Notes: generated by a model not told the origin, from the sequence alone. 64,000 bases of DNA from Myxococcales bacterium (GCA_020633515.1 JACKDM010000013.1:33734-97733), one strand, 5' to 3'. Positions 46,117 to 54,745 are shown, counted from the first letter of the stretch. Translations and numbers: made by a program.

Positions 46117-47669
46117 GCCGACCTCCCGAGCTCATCGAGCGCCTCTTCGGCGAAGAGCTTGCCCGGGTTCATGATCCCCACCGGATCACACACCGCCTTG
46201 AGCGCCGCGAACCACCGCCGCGCCTCGCCGTGCGTCGCCGGCATGTGCCGCCGCCGCGACAGCCCCGCGCCATGGTGATGCGCGATCGCCGCCCCCCGCG
46301 CCACCGCGCAGTCGAGCGCCGCCTTCCACACCCGGTCGTAGCGCGCCCGCATCTCGTCCCGATCGCGCCCCGTGCCCACGAAGGTGAAGTAGATCGAGCA
46401 CCCGCCCGGATAGACGTGGCTGAAGTGCGCCATCACCAGCACCTCGTCGCCCACCGCCCGCCGCACCGCCTCGTACAGCGCCTCGACCCGGCTCCAGGTC
46501 GTCGCGACCTCGAAGGTGTCGACGAAGGCCCCCGATCGGTAGATCTTGCTCTGCTTGTAGCTGACGTCATACCGGTGCGCCATCCACCGCCGCCCCGGCC
46601 CCTCACCCTGATCCACCCCGCCCGCCGCCTCGGCGAAATGCGCGATCGCCGCGTCGGTCTCCGCCGCCTCCTCCGCCTCCCCCTCGCACACCGTCACCAA
46701 CAGCGCCGGCCCCGGCAGCGCCCGCACCGCCCGATTCACGAGCCCCGGCACCGACAGCGCCAGCCGCGTCGCCCGCGCCTTCACCGCCTCCGTCCCCTCC
46801 CCCGCCAGCAGCGCCTTCAGCCGCCCCAGGTGCCCGCCATCGCCCCCCGAACCGCTCCCCTTGCTCCCCACCAGCAGCGTATCGAGCGGGTCGTACAGCC
46901 GCACCACCGCCGGCCGCCACCCCGCCTGCATCGTGCGCCGCATCACCTCGATCCCCGCCGCCACCGACGGCATCCGCCACCCGCGATACGCCCGCGCCAC
47001 CGGCTGCGCATGCACCCGCAGCGTCGCCGCCGTGATGATCCCCAGCGTGCCCTCGCTCCCCACGAACACCGCGTTCCAGTCGAAGCCCCCACCCGCCGCC
47101 GTCCGCCGCACCACCCCGTCGCCGGTCACCACCTCCAGCGCGACCACCATGTCCTCGATCTTGCCGTACCGCGACGAACACTGCCCCGCCGACCGCGCCG
47201 CCACCCAGCCCCCCACCGTCGAGCACAGAATGCTCGACGGAAAGTGCCCCAGCGTCAGCCCCTGCGCCTCCAGCCACCGCTCGAAGCGCTCCCCCACCAG
47301 CCCCGCCTCGACCTCGACCACCCCCGCCGCCCGATCCAGCCGCCGCACCCGCCGCAGCCGCTTCAGATCGACCACCACCCCCCCCGGCACCGCCCGCGCC
47401 CCCCCGCACACCCCGCTCCCCGCCCCGAACGGCACGATCGGCACCCCCGCCGCCGCGCACGCCCGCACCACCGCCGCCACCTCATCCGTCGACCGCGGCC
47501 ACACCACCGCCGCCGGCCGCTCGAACGGCTCCCCCGCCAACCGCTCCAGCTGACTCCGCGGCCACAGATCCCGCGCGTACGCCAGCCGCTCGGGCGGCGT
47601 CGTGCTCACCCCCGCCACGCCCACCACCGCGCGCAGCCCATCGAGGAAGGTCTCGGTCGCCGTCTGCAT
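46113..47669 (-). CDS. Alkyldihydroxyacetonephosphate synthase-like FAD-linked oxidase
   Basis: This 518-residue flavoprotein of the VAO/FAD_binding_4 family has FAD blocks 'IVPFGAGSGVCGG' and 'LGHFPSSILCSTVGGWVAARSAGQ', 'IEDMVVALEVVTGDG' and 'FVGSEGTLGIITAATL'. The substrate half contains 'GGCSIYFTF' and the His cluster 'AIAHHHGAGL', which follow alkyl-DHAP synthase (ether-lipid synthesis) more closely than GlcD or lactate dehydrogenases. Ether lipids made by AgpS-type enzymes are known in Myxococcus. However, the downstream GlcE- and GlcF-like genes suggest an electron-transferring complex, which AGPS itself does not need. It heads an eight-gene operon. Confidence 0.88.
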   Translation of the reverse strand: MQTATETFLDGLRAVVGVAGVSTTPPERLAYARDLWPRSQLERLAGEPFERPAAVVWPRSTDEVAAVVRACAAAGVPIVPFGAGSGVCGGARAVPGGVVVDLKRLRRVRRLDRAAGVVEVEAGLVGERFERWLEAQGLTLGHFPSSILCSTVGGWVAARSAGQCSSRYGKIEDMVVALEVVTGDGVVRRTAAGGGFDWNAVFVGSEGTLGIITAATLRVHAQPVARAYRGWRMPSVAAGIEVMRRTMQAGWRPAVVRLYDPLDTLLVGSKGSGSGGDGGHLGRLKALLAGEGTEAVKARATRLALSVPGLVNRAVRALPGPALLVTVCEGEAEEAAETDAAIAHFAEAAGGVDQGEGPGRRWMAHRYDVSYKQSKIYRSGAFVDTFEVATTWSRVEALYEAVRRAVGDEVLVMAHFSHVYPGGCSIYFTFVGTGRDRDEMRARYDRVWKAALDCAVARGAAIAHHHGAGLSRRRHMPATHGEARRWFAALKAVCDPVGIMNPGKLFAEEALDELGRSA

Positions 47670-47678
47670 CCCGATGCG

Positions 47679-47706
47679 ATTAACCCGGCCGGACCGTCAC
47701 CCGCAA
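47679..47706 (-). promoter_or_regulatory. Promoter candidate for the lipid operon
   Basis: On the minus strand TTGCGG (47701-47706) and GTTAAT (47679-47684) are 16 bases apart. The -10 is only nine bases from the ATG, so the transcript would be nearly leaderless. Confidence 0.35.
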
Positions 47707-47791
47707 GCGCATCGGCGGTCACCGCCATCGGAGCCCCCGCCCCGCCCCGCGCGCCCCGGACAGCGCGCCCCGATCCCACCCTAGCCGTCAC

Positions 47792-48862
47792 ATGCCCTTC
47801 ATCCACCTCTCGCACGACGCCTACTTCAAGCTCGTCTTCTCCCGCCCCGAGGTCGCCGCCGACGCGCTCCGCCGCCTGCTCCCCGGCCCGCTCGCCGCCG
47901 CCATCGACTGGGACCGCCTCGAGCTCTTGCCCGGCGAGTTCGTCGACGAAGACCTCAGCGGTCACCGCGCCGACCTCGTCTTCCGCGTCCCGCTCCGCGG
48001 CCAGACCGCGTTCGTCTTCGTGCTCTACGAGCACCAATCCAGCGTCGACCCGATGATGCCGTTCCGGGTGCTCGTCTACATGGTCGGCATCTGGAAGACC
48101 TGGCGCCGCGACAACCCCGACGCCCGCCACCTGCCCCCGATCGTGCCCGTCGTGCTCTACAACGGCGAGCGGCCGTGGAGCGCGCCGCTCGACTTCCACG
48201 CCCTCTTCGCGACCGACCCGGCGCTGCTCGACGGCCTCGCCCGCCACCTGCCCGCGTTCGAGGTCCTCATCGACGACCTCGCGCGCACCGACGACGACAC
48301 CATCGAGCGCCAGACCCGCCGCGCGCTCGCCACCGTCGCGCTCATCATGCTCCGCCACGGCGCGCGCGACCCCGACCTCGTCGCGGTCATCGAGCGACTG
48401 AGCCGCCACCTCTCGGCCGTCGCCGCCGAGCCCGGCGGCTTGGAAGCGCTGCGGAGCACGCTGTACTATGCGCTCTGCAACGACGCCCTGGATCCCCGGC
48501 TGATCGCCCGCGCGATCGCCTCGAACGTCGACCCGGAGGTTCGAGCAGTCATGGTGAGCACCGCCCAGCAGCTCTACGACGAAGGCCACGAGCGCGGCCG
48601 CGAAGAAGGCCGCGAAGCAGGCCGCGAAGAAGGCCGCGAAGAAGGCCGCGAAGAAGGCCGCGAAGAAGGCCGCGAAGAAGGCCGCGAAGAAGGCCGCGAC
48701 CAGGCCGAGGCGCTGATGCTCCACAACGGCCTGCGCTACCGCTTCGGCGCCGTCCCCGACGCGCTCCGCGCCCGCATCGAGGCCGCCACCCACGAAGAGC
48801 GCGACCGCTGGTTCCAGCGCCTCTTCACCGCTGCCACGCTCGCCGATGTCTTCACCGAGTAG
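47792..48862 (+). CDS. Rpn/PD-(D/E)XK transposase_31-family nuclease
   Basis: This 356-residue protein belongs to the Rpn group (recombination-promoting nuclease, DUF/transposase_31). The start 'HDAYFKLVFSRPE' is typical. The nuclease core has 'ADLVFRV' and 'VFVLYEHQSSVDP', matching the D...ExQ catalytic pattern. 'RVLVYMVGIWKTW' and 'PPIVPVVLYNGERPW' follow. Near residues 269-304 is a charged repeat of GREE units, a common feature that probably forms a long helix. Rpn proteins are DNA endonucleases linked to recombination and to phage defence or mobility. It stands alone, divergent from the lipid operon, with no terminal repeats. Confidence 0.88.
   Translation: MPFIHLSHDAYFKLVFSRPEVAADALRRLLPGPLAAAIDWDRLELLPGEFVDEDLSGHRADLVFRVPLRGQTAFVFVLYEHQSSVDPMMPFRVLVYMVGIWKTWRRDNPDARHLPPIVPVVLYNGERPWSAPLDFHALFATDPALLDGLARHLPAFEVLIDDLARTDDDTIERQTRRALATVALIMLRHGARDPDLVAVIERLSRHLSAVAAEPGGLEALRSTLYYALCNDALDPRLIARAIASNVDPEVRAVMVSTAQQLYDEGHERGREEGREAGREEGREEGREEGREEGREEGREEGRDQAEALMLHNGLRYRFGAVPDALRARIEAATHEERDRWFQRLFTAATLADVFTE
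48596..48703 (+). repeat. 12-bp tandem repeat encoding GREE units
   Basis: Nine units of GGCCGCGAAGAA, six of them consecutive and identical, lie inside the Rpn-like gene. The array is in-frame, so changes in copy number would only lengthen or shorten a helix. Confidence 0.92.
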
Positions 48863-49118
48863 CCCCCATCTCCCCTCCGCGCTGTTTGCGCGCCGAAACA
48901 CGCCCTACCGTCGCGCGCCCTCCTCATGGCAACGCGGATGGCACCGGCATCCGCGGCGAAGCATCTCCCCGCAGGCATCCGCCCCCGACCCGTCATCGCG
49001 GATGGCACCCGGCCTCCACGCCGAAGCCTTCGTCCCCGCTGACATCCCCCCTCCGCCGAGTCATCACGAGGCGCTCCCCACCTTGCCGCCCACCCACCGC
49101 CGCGCTAGCCTCGAAGCC
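48863..49118. other. Gene-free spacer with a 13-bp direct repeat
   Basis: There is no convincing gene here. CGCGGATGGCACC occurs at 48933-48945 and 48997-49009, each followed by a similar 'GAAGC' word. It could be decayed coding sequence or a regulatory region for the downstream lipoprotein remnant. Confidence 0.4.
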
Positions 49119-49630
49119 ATGAGCCCCCCGCGCGCCCTCCCGAGCCTCCGCCTCTCGCTCCTCGCCGCGCTCGGGCTCACCGACGCCGCCTGCCTCGACG
49201 ACCCCCGCTCGACCGCCGACCCGCCCGCCGACGCCCGCCTCGACACCCACCCTCCCCGACGCCACCCCTCCCGACGCCACCCTCCCGACGCCCTCCCGGC
49301 GCCTTCGCCCCACCCTCACCCGCGCGACTTCACCGTCCCCGACTTCGACCCCCCGACGCCTTCCACGCCCCCGGCTGCCAGGACCCCCAGCCCCTCCTCG
49401 ACCGCGAAGGCCGCCAGACCGGCGTCGTGCGCTGCGCCGACGAAGCCACCCACGCCGCCGCCCGGCGAGCCTTCGCCGCCGCCCTCGACCGCGCCCGCGA
49501 CGCCCATCACCCCGCCGGACTCCACCTGCCATCCCACGGCCTCCTCGGCCCTGCCGCCCGCCGCGCCCTCCATCACGATGCCATCGCCGAAGTCATCATG
49601 CCATGCGCCCGCGCGCTCGCCCTCGCCTGA
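49119..49630 (+). pseudogene. Collapsed copy of the ferritin-like lipoprotein gene
   Basis: The start 'LPSLRLSLLAALGLTDAAC' matches the signal peptide of the intact gene at 49688. The frame then shifts near 49245-49330. In the new frame, 'DPQPLLDREGRQTGVVRCAD' matches the intact protein's N-terminal module and runs straight into 'EATHAAARRAFAAALDRARD' and 'IAEVIMPCARALALA', which match its extreme C-terminus. So an internal deletion of about 300 codons, plus at least one frameshift, removed the Cys-rich and most of the ferritin-like domain. It sits 57 bp before the intact copy, as expected for a tandem duplication. Confidence 0.75.
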
Positions 49631-49687
49631 TCCCACGCCCGGACCCCCGCTTGCACCCGCCCCCACCGCCGCGTTAGGGTCGATCCC

Positions 49688-51229
49688 ATGAAGACACGAC
49701 GCCCCCTCCCCGCCCTCCGCCTCTCGCTCCTCGCCGCCCTCGGCGTCAACGCCGCCTGCGACGACACCCCCGCCGACCCCGACGCCGGCATCCCCGAAGC
49801 CGGCACCCCCGAAGCCGGCCTCGACGCCATGCTCGACGCCGCCCTCGACGCCATGCTCGACGCCACCCCCGACGGCCAGCCCGCCGACCGCGGCCCCGAC
49901 GCCAGCCCCGACGCCAGCCCCGACGCCGGCCCCACCCCCACCGACTGCCTCGACCCCCAGCCCGTGCTCGACCCCACCGGCGCCCCCACCGGCGTCGTGC
50001 GCTGCGCCGACGGCAGCATGAACCGCGTCGAAGCCATCGCCTGCGAACCCACCGTCGCCTACCCCGCGTGCAGCGGCGCCGGCAACGAAGGCGACTGCCA
50101 GCAAGACACCGACTGCGGCGACCGCCCCCACGGCCGCTGCGTCGTGCTCCCCCTCGGCGGTGGCATCGAGTTCTGCGGCTGCCGCTATGGCTGCGCCACC
50201 GACGCAGACTGCGGCGACGGCCAGGTCTGCATCTGCCCCGGTGTCATCGACGGCAACAGCTACTGCACCCCCGCCGGCTGCGAGACCGGCGCCGACTGCA
50301 ACAGCGGCGAATGCGCCGTCAACTCCACCAGCGACGGCTGCTACAACCACCCCGAGGTCGCCTGCCGCGAGCCCGCCATCGACATGTGCCGCACCAACCA
50401 GGACTGCCAGGACGACGGCGCCGGCGACGGCTGCACCCTCAGCGCCGAAGGCAACTGGATGTGCACCTTCCTCCCCGTCTGCGGCCGCCCCCTCACCGTC
50501 GACGGCCACGCCCGCACCGCCGACGCCACCGACCGCAGCGACTGGATCGAACACGACATCGGCCGCCCCGCGATGGCATCCCTCGCCGCCGCCGAGCGCG
50601 TCGCGCTCGCCGCGTGGTGGCAGGGCATCGCCGCCCTCGAACACGCCTCGGTCGCCAGCTTCGCCCGCACCACGCTCCAGCTCCTCGCGCTCGGCGCCCC
50701 CGCCGAGCTCGTCCTCGACACCCAGCGCGCCGCCGCCGACGAGGTCGAGCACGCCCGCCTCGCCTACGGCCTCGCCGCCGCCTACGCCGGCCGCCCGCTC
50801 GGCCCCGCCCCGCTCCCGCTCGCCGACCTCGCGCTCGCCACCGACCGCCGCGATGTCATCACCGCCCTCATCGACGAAGGCTGCGTCGGCGAGACCCTCG
50901 GCGCCGCCGAAGCCCAAGCCATCGCCGCCGCCGCCGATCCCACCGTCGCCGCCGTCGGCGACCGCCTCGCCGCCGACGAAGCCCGCCACGCCGCGCTCGC
51001 GTGGCGCACCCTCCGCTGGCTCCTCGACGACGCCGACGACGCCACCCACGCCGCCGCGGCCGATGCCTTCACCCAGGCCATCCACCGCGCCCGCGCCGCC
51101 GACCACGGCGACGGCCCCCACCTCCCCGCGCACGGCCTGCCCGGCCCCGCCGCCCGCAAGGCGCTGCACGCCAATACCATCGCCGAGGTCATCATGCCCT
51201 GCGCCCGCGCGCTCGGCCTGATGGTCTGA
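49688..51229 (+). CDS. Lipoprotein with Cys-rich module and ferritin-like domain
   Basis: This 513-residue protein has a signal peptide ending AAC. An acidic 'DAxPDA' linker leads to a Cys-rich region (about residues 95-270) with 'DTDCGDRPHGRC' and 'CATDADCGDGQVC' EGF-like modules. The C-terminal four-helix ferritin-like domain (about 310-510) carries diiron-type ligands: 'ALEHASVASFAR', 'ADEVEHARLAY', 'GCVGETLGA' and 'ADEARHAALAWR'. The pattern is common in Myxococcota lipoproteins of unknown role. Iron binding and surface redox chemistry are inferences. A broken duplicate lies just upstream. Confidence 0.9.
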   Translation: MKTRRPLPALRLSLLAALGVNAACDDTPADPDAGIPEAGTPEAGLDAMLDAALDAMLDATPDGQPADRGPDASPDASPDAGPTPTDCLDPQPVLDPTGAPTGVVRCADGSMNRVEAIACEPTVAYPACSGAGNEGDCQQDTDCGDRPHGRCVVLPLGGGIEFCGCRYGCATDADCGDGQVCICPGVIDGNSYCTPAGCETGADCNSGECAVNSTSDGCYNHPEVACREPAIDMCRTNQDCQDDGAGDGCTLSAEGNWMCTFLPVCGRPLTVDGHARTADATDRSDWIEHDIGRPAMASLAAAERVALAAWWQGIAALEHASVASFARTTLQLLALGAPAELVLDTQRAAADEVEHARLAYGLAAAYAGRPLGPAPLPLADLALATDRRDVITALIDEGCVGETLGAAEAQAIAAAADPTVAAVGDRLAADEARHAALAWRTLRWLLDDADDATHAAAADAFTQAIHRARAADHGDGPHLPAHGLPGPAARKALHANTIAEVIMPCARALGLMV

Positions 51230-51250
51230 TGGCCTGATCGCTGCGAGACG

Positions 51251-52045
51251 CTACCGGAACACATCCCCGAACGGATCGGCGTCCAGCTCCCCGATGCGAT
51301 CGACCGGCGCGAAGTAACGCGCGAGGTCGTAACACACCACCCGCGGCCGCACCACCGGCGGGATCTCACCCCCGATCAACCGCAGCAGCGCCTCCATCCG
51401 CCCCGCCTGATAGCGCGAGCCGGCGAGGATGCACCACTCCACCGGCGGATCGAGCCCCCGCGCGAGGTGAGGGACCGCGTCGACCATCTTCCAGAAGTCA
51501 TGACACCAGGTGATGTGATCGACCGTCACCAGCCGCAAGCCATCCGGGTGGAAGTCGACGTACACATTGCCGAACGGCAGCAGCACCCGCAGCGCGTCGA
51601 GGTAGTGCGCCCACCGCGCCTCATCGGGGAACAGCGCGCGCACATCGCAGTCGAGCAGCCGATACAGATCACGCCCCTCGCGCAGCCGATGCTCGAAGCG
51701 ATACACGCTCCCCACCACATCCGACGGCCAGCACGCCGGCCCGAGGTCCCGCTTGGGGTGGCTGAACTCCCCCGACACCTCGACCGCGATCACATACCCC
51801 TGCGAACGCACCGGGTAGCGGCTCTTCGAGTCATCGAAGTAGCCATACCCCCGCCGATGCACCGTCTGCAGGAACGCCTGCCGCACCACCGTGTCACCGC
51901 CCAGGTAGCGCCCGATCTGATCGAGCGTCGCCCGCCCCCCGGCGAACGCGATCGCGGCGAGCACCCCATCGTACTGCTCATCGATCGAGATGGCTTCGCT
52001 CGCGTCGAGCAGCTCGCCATCCCAGGTCTTCATCAGATCGGTCAT
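51251..52045 (-). CDS. Unknown protein coupled to the pseudokinase
   Basis: This 264-residue soluble protein of no recognised family has a mixed alpha/beta composition with 'SHPKRDLGPACWPSDVVGS' and 'LPFGNVYVDFHPDGLRLVT' as distinctive stretches. No signal peptide or membrane helix is present. ATG 52045 overlaps the stop of the upstream kinase-like gene (ATGA), so the two are made together and probably interact. It could be the effector or client of the pseudokinase. It ends 21 bp from the convergent lipoprotein gene. Confidence 0.78.
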   Translation of the reverse strand: MTDLMKTWDGELLDASEAISIDEQYDGVLAAIAFAGGRATLDQIGRYLGGDTVVRQAFLQTVHRRGYGYFDDSKSRYPVRSQGYVIAVEVSGEFSHPKRDLGPACWPSDVVGSVYRFEHRLREGRDLYRLLDCDVRALFPDEARWAHYLDALRVLLPFGNVYVDFHPDGLRLVTVDHITWCHDFWKMVDAVPHLARGLDPPVEWCILAGSRYQAGRMEALLRLIGGEIPPVVRPRVVCYDLARYFAPVDRIGELDADPFGDVFR

Positions 52046-53685
52046 GCCTCGACCCGCGGCAGCGGCCCCGTCCCCAGTGAACGCAGCGCGAGGCAGCGAT
52101 GGTAGAGCTCGAGGCAGGCGTTCTCGAACGCCCGCTGCGCGGCGAGCATCGCGTCGCTGCTCTGCGCGGCCAGCCACTCCAGCCGCCACCCCTCGTCCTG
52201 CTCCTCCAGCTCCCCGTCGGCGTGCGCCCGCGCCACCTCGAGGCGCTCCCCCATCAGCAGCGCGATCTGCTCGGCCACCTCCCGCTCCCGCCGCCGGTGA
52301 TCCATCACCCGCGCGTCGACCTCCGCCCGCCGCGCGAGGTGCCCGCGCACCTCGGCCAGCAGCGGCGCGAACTCGTCGAGCCCCAGCCCCCCGCACGCCG
52401 CCGCGATCTCCAGCGCCCGCAGCGCCCCCCGATACTCCTCGTCCACCCCGCCCCGCAGCCGCACCTCGGCGAACGCCGCGTGCTCCGCCTCCCGCAGCCG
52501 CGCCCCCGCCGCTTCCAGCGCCGCGTCGAGCGCCTCGATCCGCGCCTCGAGCTGCGCCCGCTCCTCGATCCGCGCCCGCGCCCGGGTGTCGGCCAGCGCC
52601 CGATGCCGCTCCGCCTGCGCGCTCTGCTCATCGAGCGCGCTCCGCGCCGCCGTCACCCACGACAGCGTCTCGACGATCGGCACCGGCGGCCGCTCGCGGG
52701 TGAAGCGCGCCCGCACCACCGCCCGCAACGCATCCGCGAAGCGCCGCCACTCGGGCCCGATCCCCGCCGGCGGGATCGCCGGCAGCCCCCGATGCGCCAG
52801 CGACTCCGGCGGCGCGCCGGCGAGCTGCACCACGCAGGCGTCGAGCACGCCGATGATCTCCGCCATCTCCGCCGGGCGCTCCGCCGGCTCCTTGGCGAGG
52901 CAGCGCGTGATCAACGCCGCGAGCGCCGGCGGCGCCTCCACCTCGGCCGGCAGCGCCGGGATCGGCGCGAGCACATGCTGCGCGATCAGCCGCGTCGGCA
53001 CCGGATCGTGATAGGGCGGCGCGCCCGCGATCAGGTGGTAGAGCACCGCCCCGACCGCGTACGCGTCGCTCTGCGGCGTCGCCTCCTCCCCGCGGGCCAG
53101 CTCGGGCGCGAGGTAGAGCGGCGTCCCGAGCATCACCGGCCCGGTCGGCGCGTGCATGCGCTGCGGATCGTCGCGCCCCACCGCGAGCCGGCCGAGATCG
53201 ATCAAGCGGGCGTGATCGGCGAAGTGCCCGGCGCTGACGAGGAAGATGTTGCACAAGTCCACCGCCCGATGGACCGCCCCCCGCCGATGCAGCACCGCGA
53301 GCGCGTCGCAGACCTGCCGCACGATGTGCACCGCGCGCCCCGGGCTCAGCCGCCCGACCTCGGCGAGCTCGATCCCGAGGTCGCGCCCGCGCAGCCGCTC
53401 CATCGCGAGCCACGCCCGCCCATCGGAGAGGCGCCCGCCGTCGATCACGGTGACGAGGTGGGGGTGACGCAGCCCGCGCGCGACGTTCCACGCCGTCAAC
53501 AGCCGCCCCGCGTTGCGCTCGGCGTCGGGCGTATCCGCCGCCGTCACCTTGATCGCCAGCCGCCGCCGCGTGCCCTCGTGCTGCGCCTCGTAGACCGTCG
53601 ACGCGTCCCCCCGCGAGAGGCGGCTCAGCAGCGCATAACCCCGCTGCAACAGCTCCCCCGAGACATTGGCGAGCGGCCGCGTCAT
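52042..53685 (-). CDS. Predicted Ser/Thr pseudokinase with coiled-coil C-terminus
   Basis: In this 547-residue protein the first about 270 residues have the Hanks kinase fold ('LAIKVTAAD' with Lys46; 'LIDLGRLAV' with the metal Asp163; activation-loop 'GTPLYLAPELARGE'). The catalytic loop reads 'VHRAVDLCNIF' instead of HRDxKPxN, so the catalytic Asp is Ala141 and the Lys is Asp143. The helix C Glu also appears to be missing and the Gly loop is degenerate ('SRLSRGDAS'). Activity is therefore unlikely, and binding or scaffolding is more probable. Residues of about 380-540 form long coiled coils. ATG 53685 begins the conserved part. It is divergent from the MBL-fold gene. Confidence 0.85.
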   Translation of the reverse strand: MTRPLANVSGELLQRGYALLSRLSRGDASTVYEAQHEGTRRRLAIKVTAADTPDAERNAGRLLTAWNVARGLRHPHLVTVIDGGRLSDGRAWLAMERLRGRDLGIELAEVGRLSPGRAVHIVRQVCDALAVLHRRGAVHRAVDLCNIFLVSAGHFADHARLIDLGRLAVGRDDPQRMHAPTGPVMLGTPLYLAPELARGEEATPQSDAYAVGAVLYHLIAGAPPYHDPVPTRLIAQHVLAPIPALPAEVEAPPALAALITRCLAKEPAERPAEMAEIIGVLDACVVQLAGAPPESLAHRGLPAIPPAGIGPEWRRFADALRAVVRARFTRERPPVPIVETLSWVTAARSALDEQSAQAERHRALADTRARARIEERAQLEARIEALDAALEAAGARLREAEHAAFAEVRLRGGVDEEYRGALRALEIAAACGGLGLDEFAPLLAEVRGHLARRAEVDARVMDHRRREREVAEQIALLMGERLEVARAHADGELEEQDEGWRLEWLAAQSSDAMLAAQRAFENACLELYHRCLALRSLGTGPLPRVEA

Positions 53686-53896
53686 GACTGCCCCTCGCTT
53701 CGGACCGCACCCCGCTCGCTTCGCCGCTCTGCGAGCGGGTTCGCCGCCATCTCGCCGGACATGCTGCCGACCTCCTGCCGTCGCGTCGCCGATACGAACC
53801 GAGATATCACGCCTCTCCCGGCGCGACCACCGCGGCGTCACGTCGCCGAGCGGCATCCGAATCCTCCTCGACCCGCGTCCACCCGAGGAGGCGCCC

Positions 53897-54745
53897 GTGC
53901 CCACCCGCATCGACACCGAACGCTACACCGTCATCGGCCGCTCCCTCGGCGGCATGTACACCGGCCTCTACGTGCCCGAGCTCGACGCCCTCTTCGACGC
54001 CGGCACCGCGCTCCGCTGTGGATCGGGCGCCGCCAACCTCTTCCTCAGCCACGCCCACGTCGACCACGTCGGCGCGCTCCCCGCGCTCCTCGGCATGCGC
54101 GGCCTCGTCGGCGTACCCCCACCCACGATCTACGCCCCCGCCGAGGTCGCCCGCGGCCTCCCCGCCGCGCTCGAAGGCTTCAGCGCGCTCCACCGCTGGT
54201 CGCTCGACTGCACGGTCGTCGGCCTCGAACCCGGCGACGAGGTCCAGCTCCGCCGCGACCTCTGGGTCCGCGCGTTCCGCACCTTCCACCCCGTCCCCTC
54301 GCTCGGCTACCTCTTCTTCAACCGCGTGCAGAAGCTCCGCGCCGAGTACCTCGACCTCCCCGGCGACGAGATCGGCCGCCGCCGCCGCGCCGGGCACGAC
54401 CTCTTCGACACGGTCGACCACCAGGAGCTCGCCTACGCCACCGACACGCTCCCCGAGGTGCTGCGCCACGAGCCCGCGCTCCTCACCGCGCGCGTCGCGA
54501 TCCTCGAGTGCACCTTCCTCGACGCCCGCAAGCCCGTCGACAAGGCGCGCAAGGGCTGCCACATCCACCTCGACGAGCTGCTGCGCTACGCGCCCGAGTT
54601 CCAGAACGAAGCGCTCGTGCTGATGCACTTCAGCCAGCTCTACCAACCCGAAGAGGTGCACCGCCTCCTCGAAGAGCGCTGGCCGGCGGCGAGCCTGCAC
54701 CGGGTACGCCCGCTCGCGCCGGTGAGCGGCGAGTGGTGGGATTGA
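53897..54745 (+). CDS. MBL-fold metallo-hydrolase (RNase Z-like)
   Basis: This 282-residue metallo-beta-lactamase-fold protein has the zinc motif 'LSHAHVDHVGALP' and later ligands in 'FRTFHPVPSLGY', 'YATDTLPE' and 'ILECTFLD'. The layout ('ARKGCHIHLDELLRYAPEF', 'LVLMHFSQLY') is close to tRNase Z/ElaC-like proteins but lacks the exosite arm, so the substrate is open. GTG 53897 is the start, supported by GAGGAGG at 53885-53891. The DUF1622 gene follows after 22 bp. The 211-bp divergent region upstream contains an inverted repeat CCGCTCGC/GCGAGCGG. Confidence 0.88.
   Translation: MPTRIDTERYTVIGRSLGGMYTGLYVPELDALFDAGTALRCGSGAANLFLSHAHVDHVGALPALLGMRGLVGVPPPTIYAPAEVARGLPAALEGFSALHRWSLDCTVVGLEPGDEVQLRRDLWVRAFRTFHPVPSLGYLFFNRVQKLRAEYLDLPGDEIGRRRRAGHDLFDTVDHQELAYATDTLPEVLRHEPALLTARVAILECTFLDARKPVDKARKGCHIHLDELLRYAPEFQNEALVLMHFSQLYQPEEVHRLLEERWPAASLHRVRPLAPVSGEWWD

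Noticed and set aside
48596..48703. CRISPR-like short tandem array
   Set aside because: Units are 12 bp with no spacers and are in frame in a nuclease gene.
47792..48862. Insertion sequence carrying the transposase_31-like gene
   Set aside because: No terminal inverted repeats or target duplication are visible; Rpn-type proteins are usually stand-alone nucleases.
49427..49630. Separate small gene encoding the C-terminal ferritin-like fragment
   Set aside because: It continues in frame from sequence matching the N-terminal module of the intact copy and is best read as part of one collapsed pseudogene.
53686..53896. Further copy of the intercistronic repeat before the pseudokinase
   Set aside because: It has similar GCTCGCTTCG words and an inverted repeat but lacks hairpins 1 and 2 in the right order, so similarity may only reflect composition.
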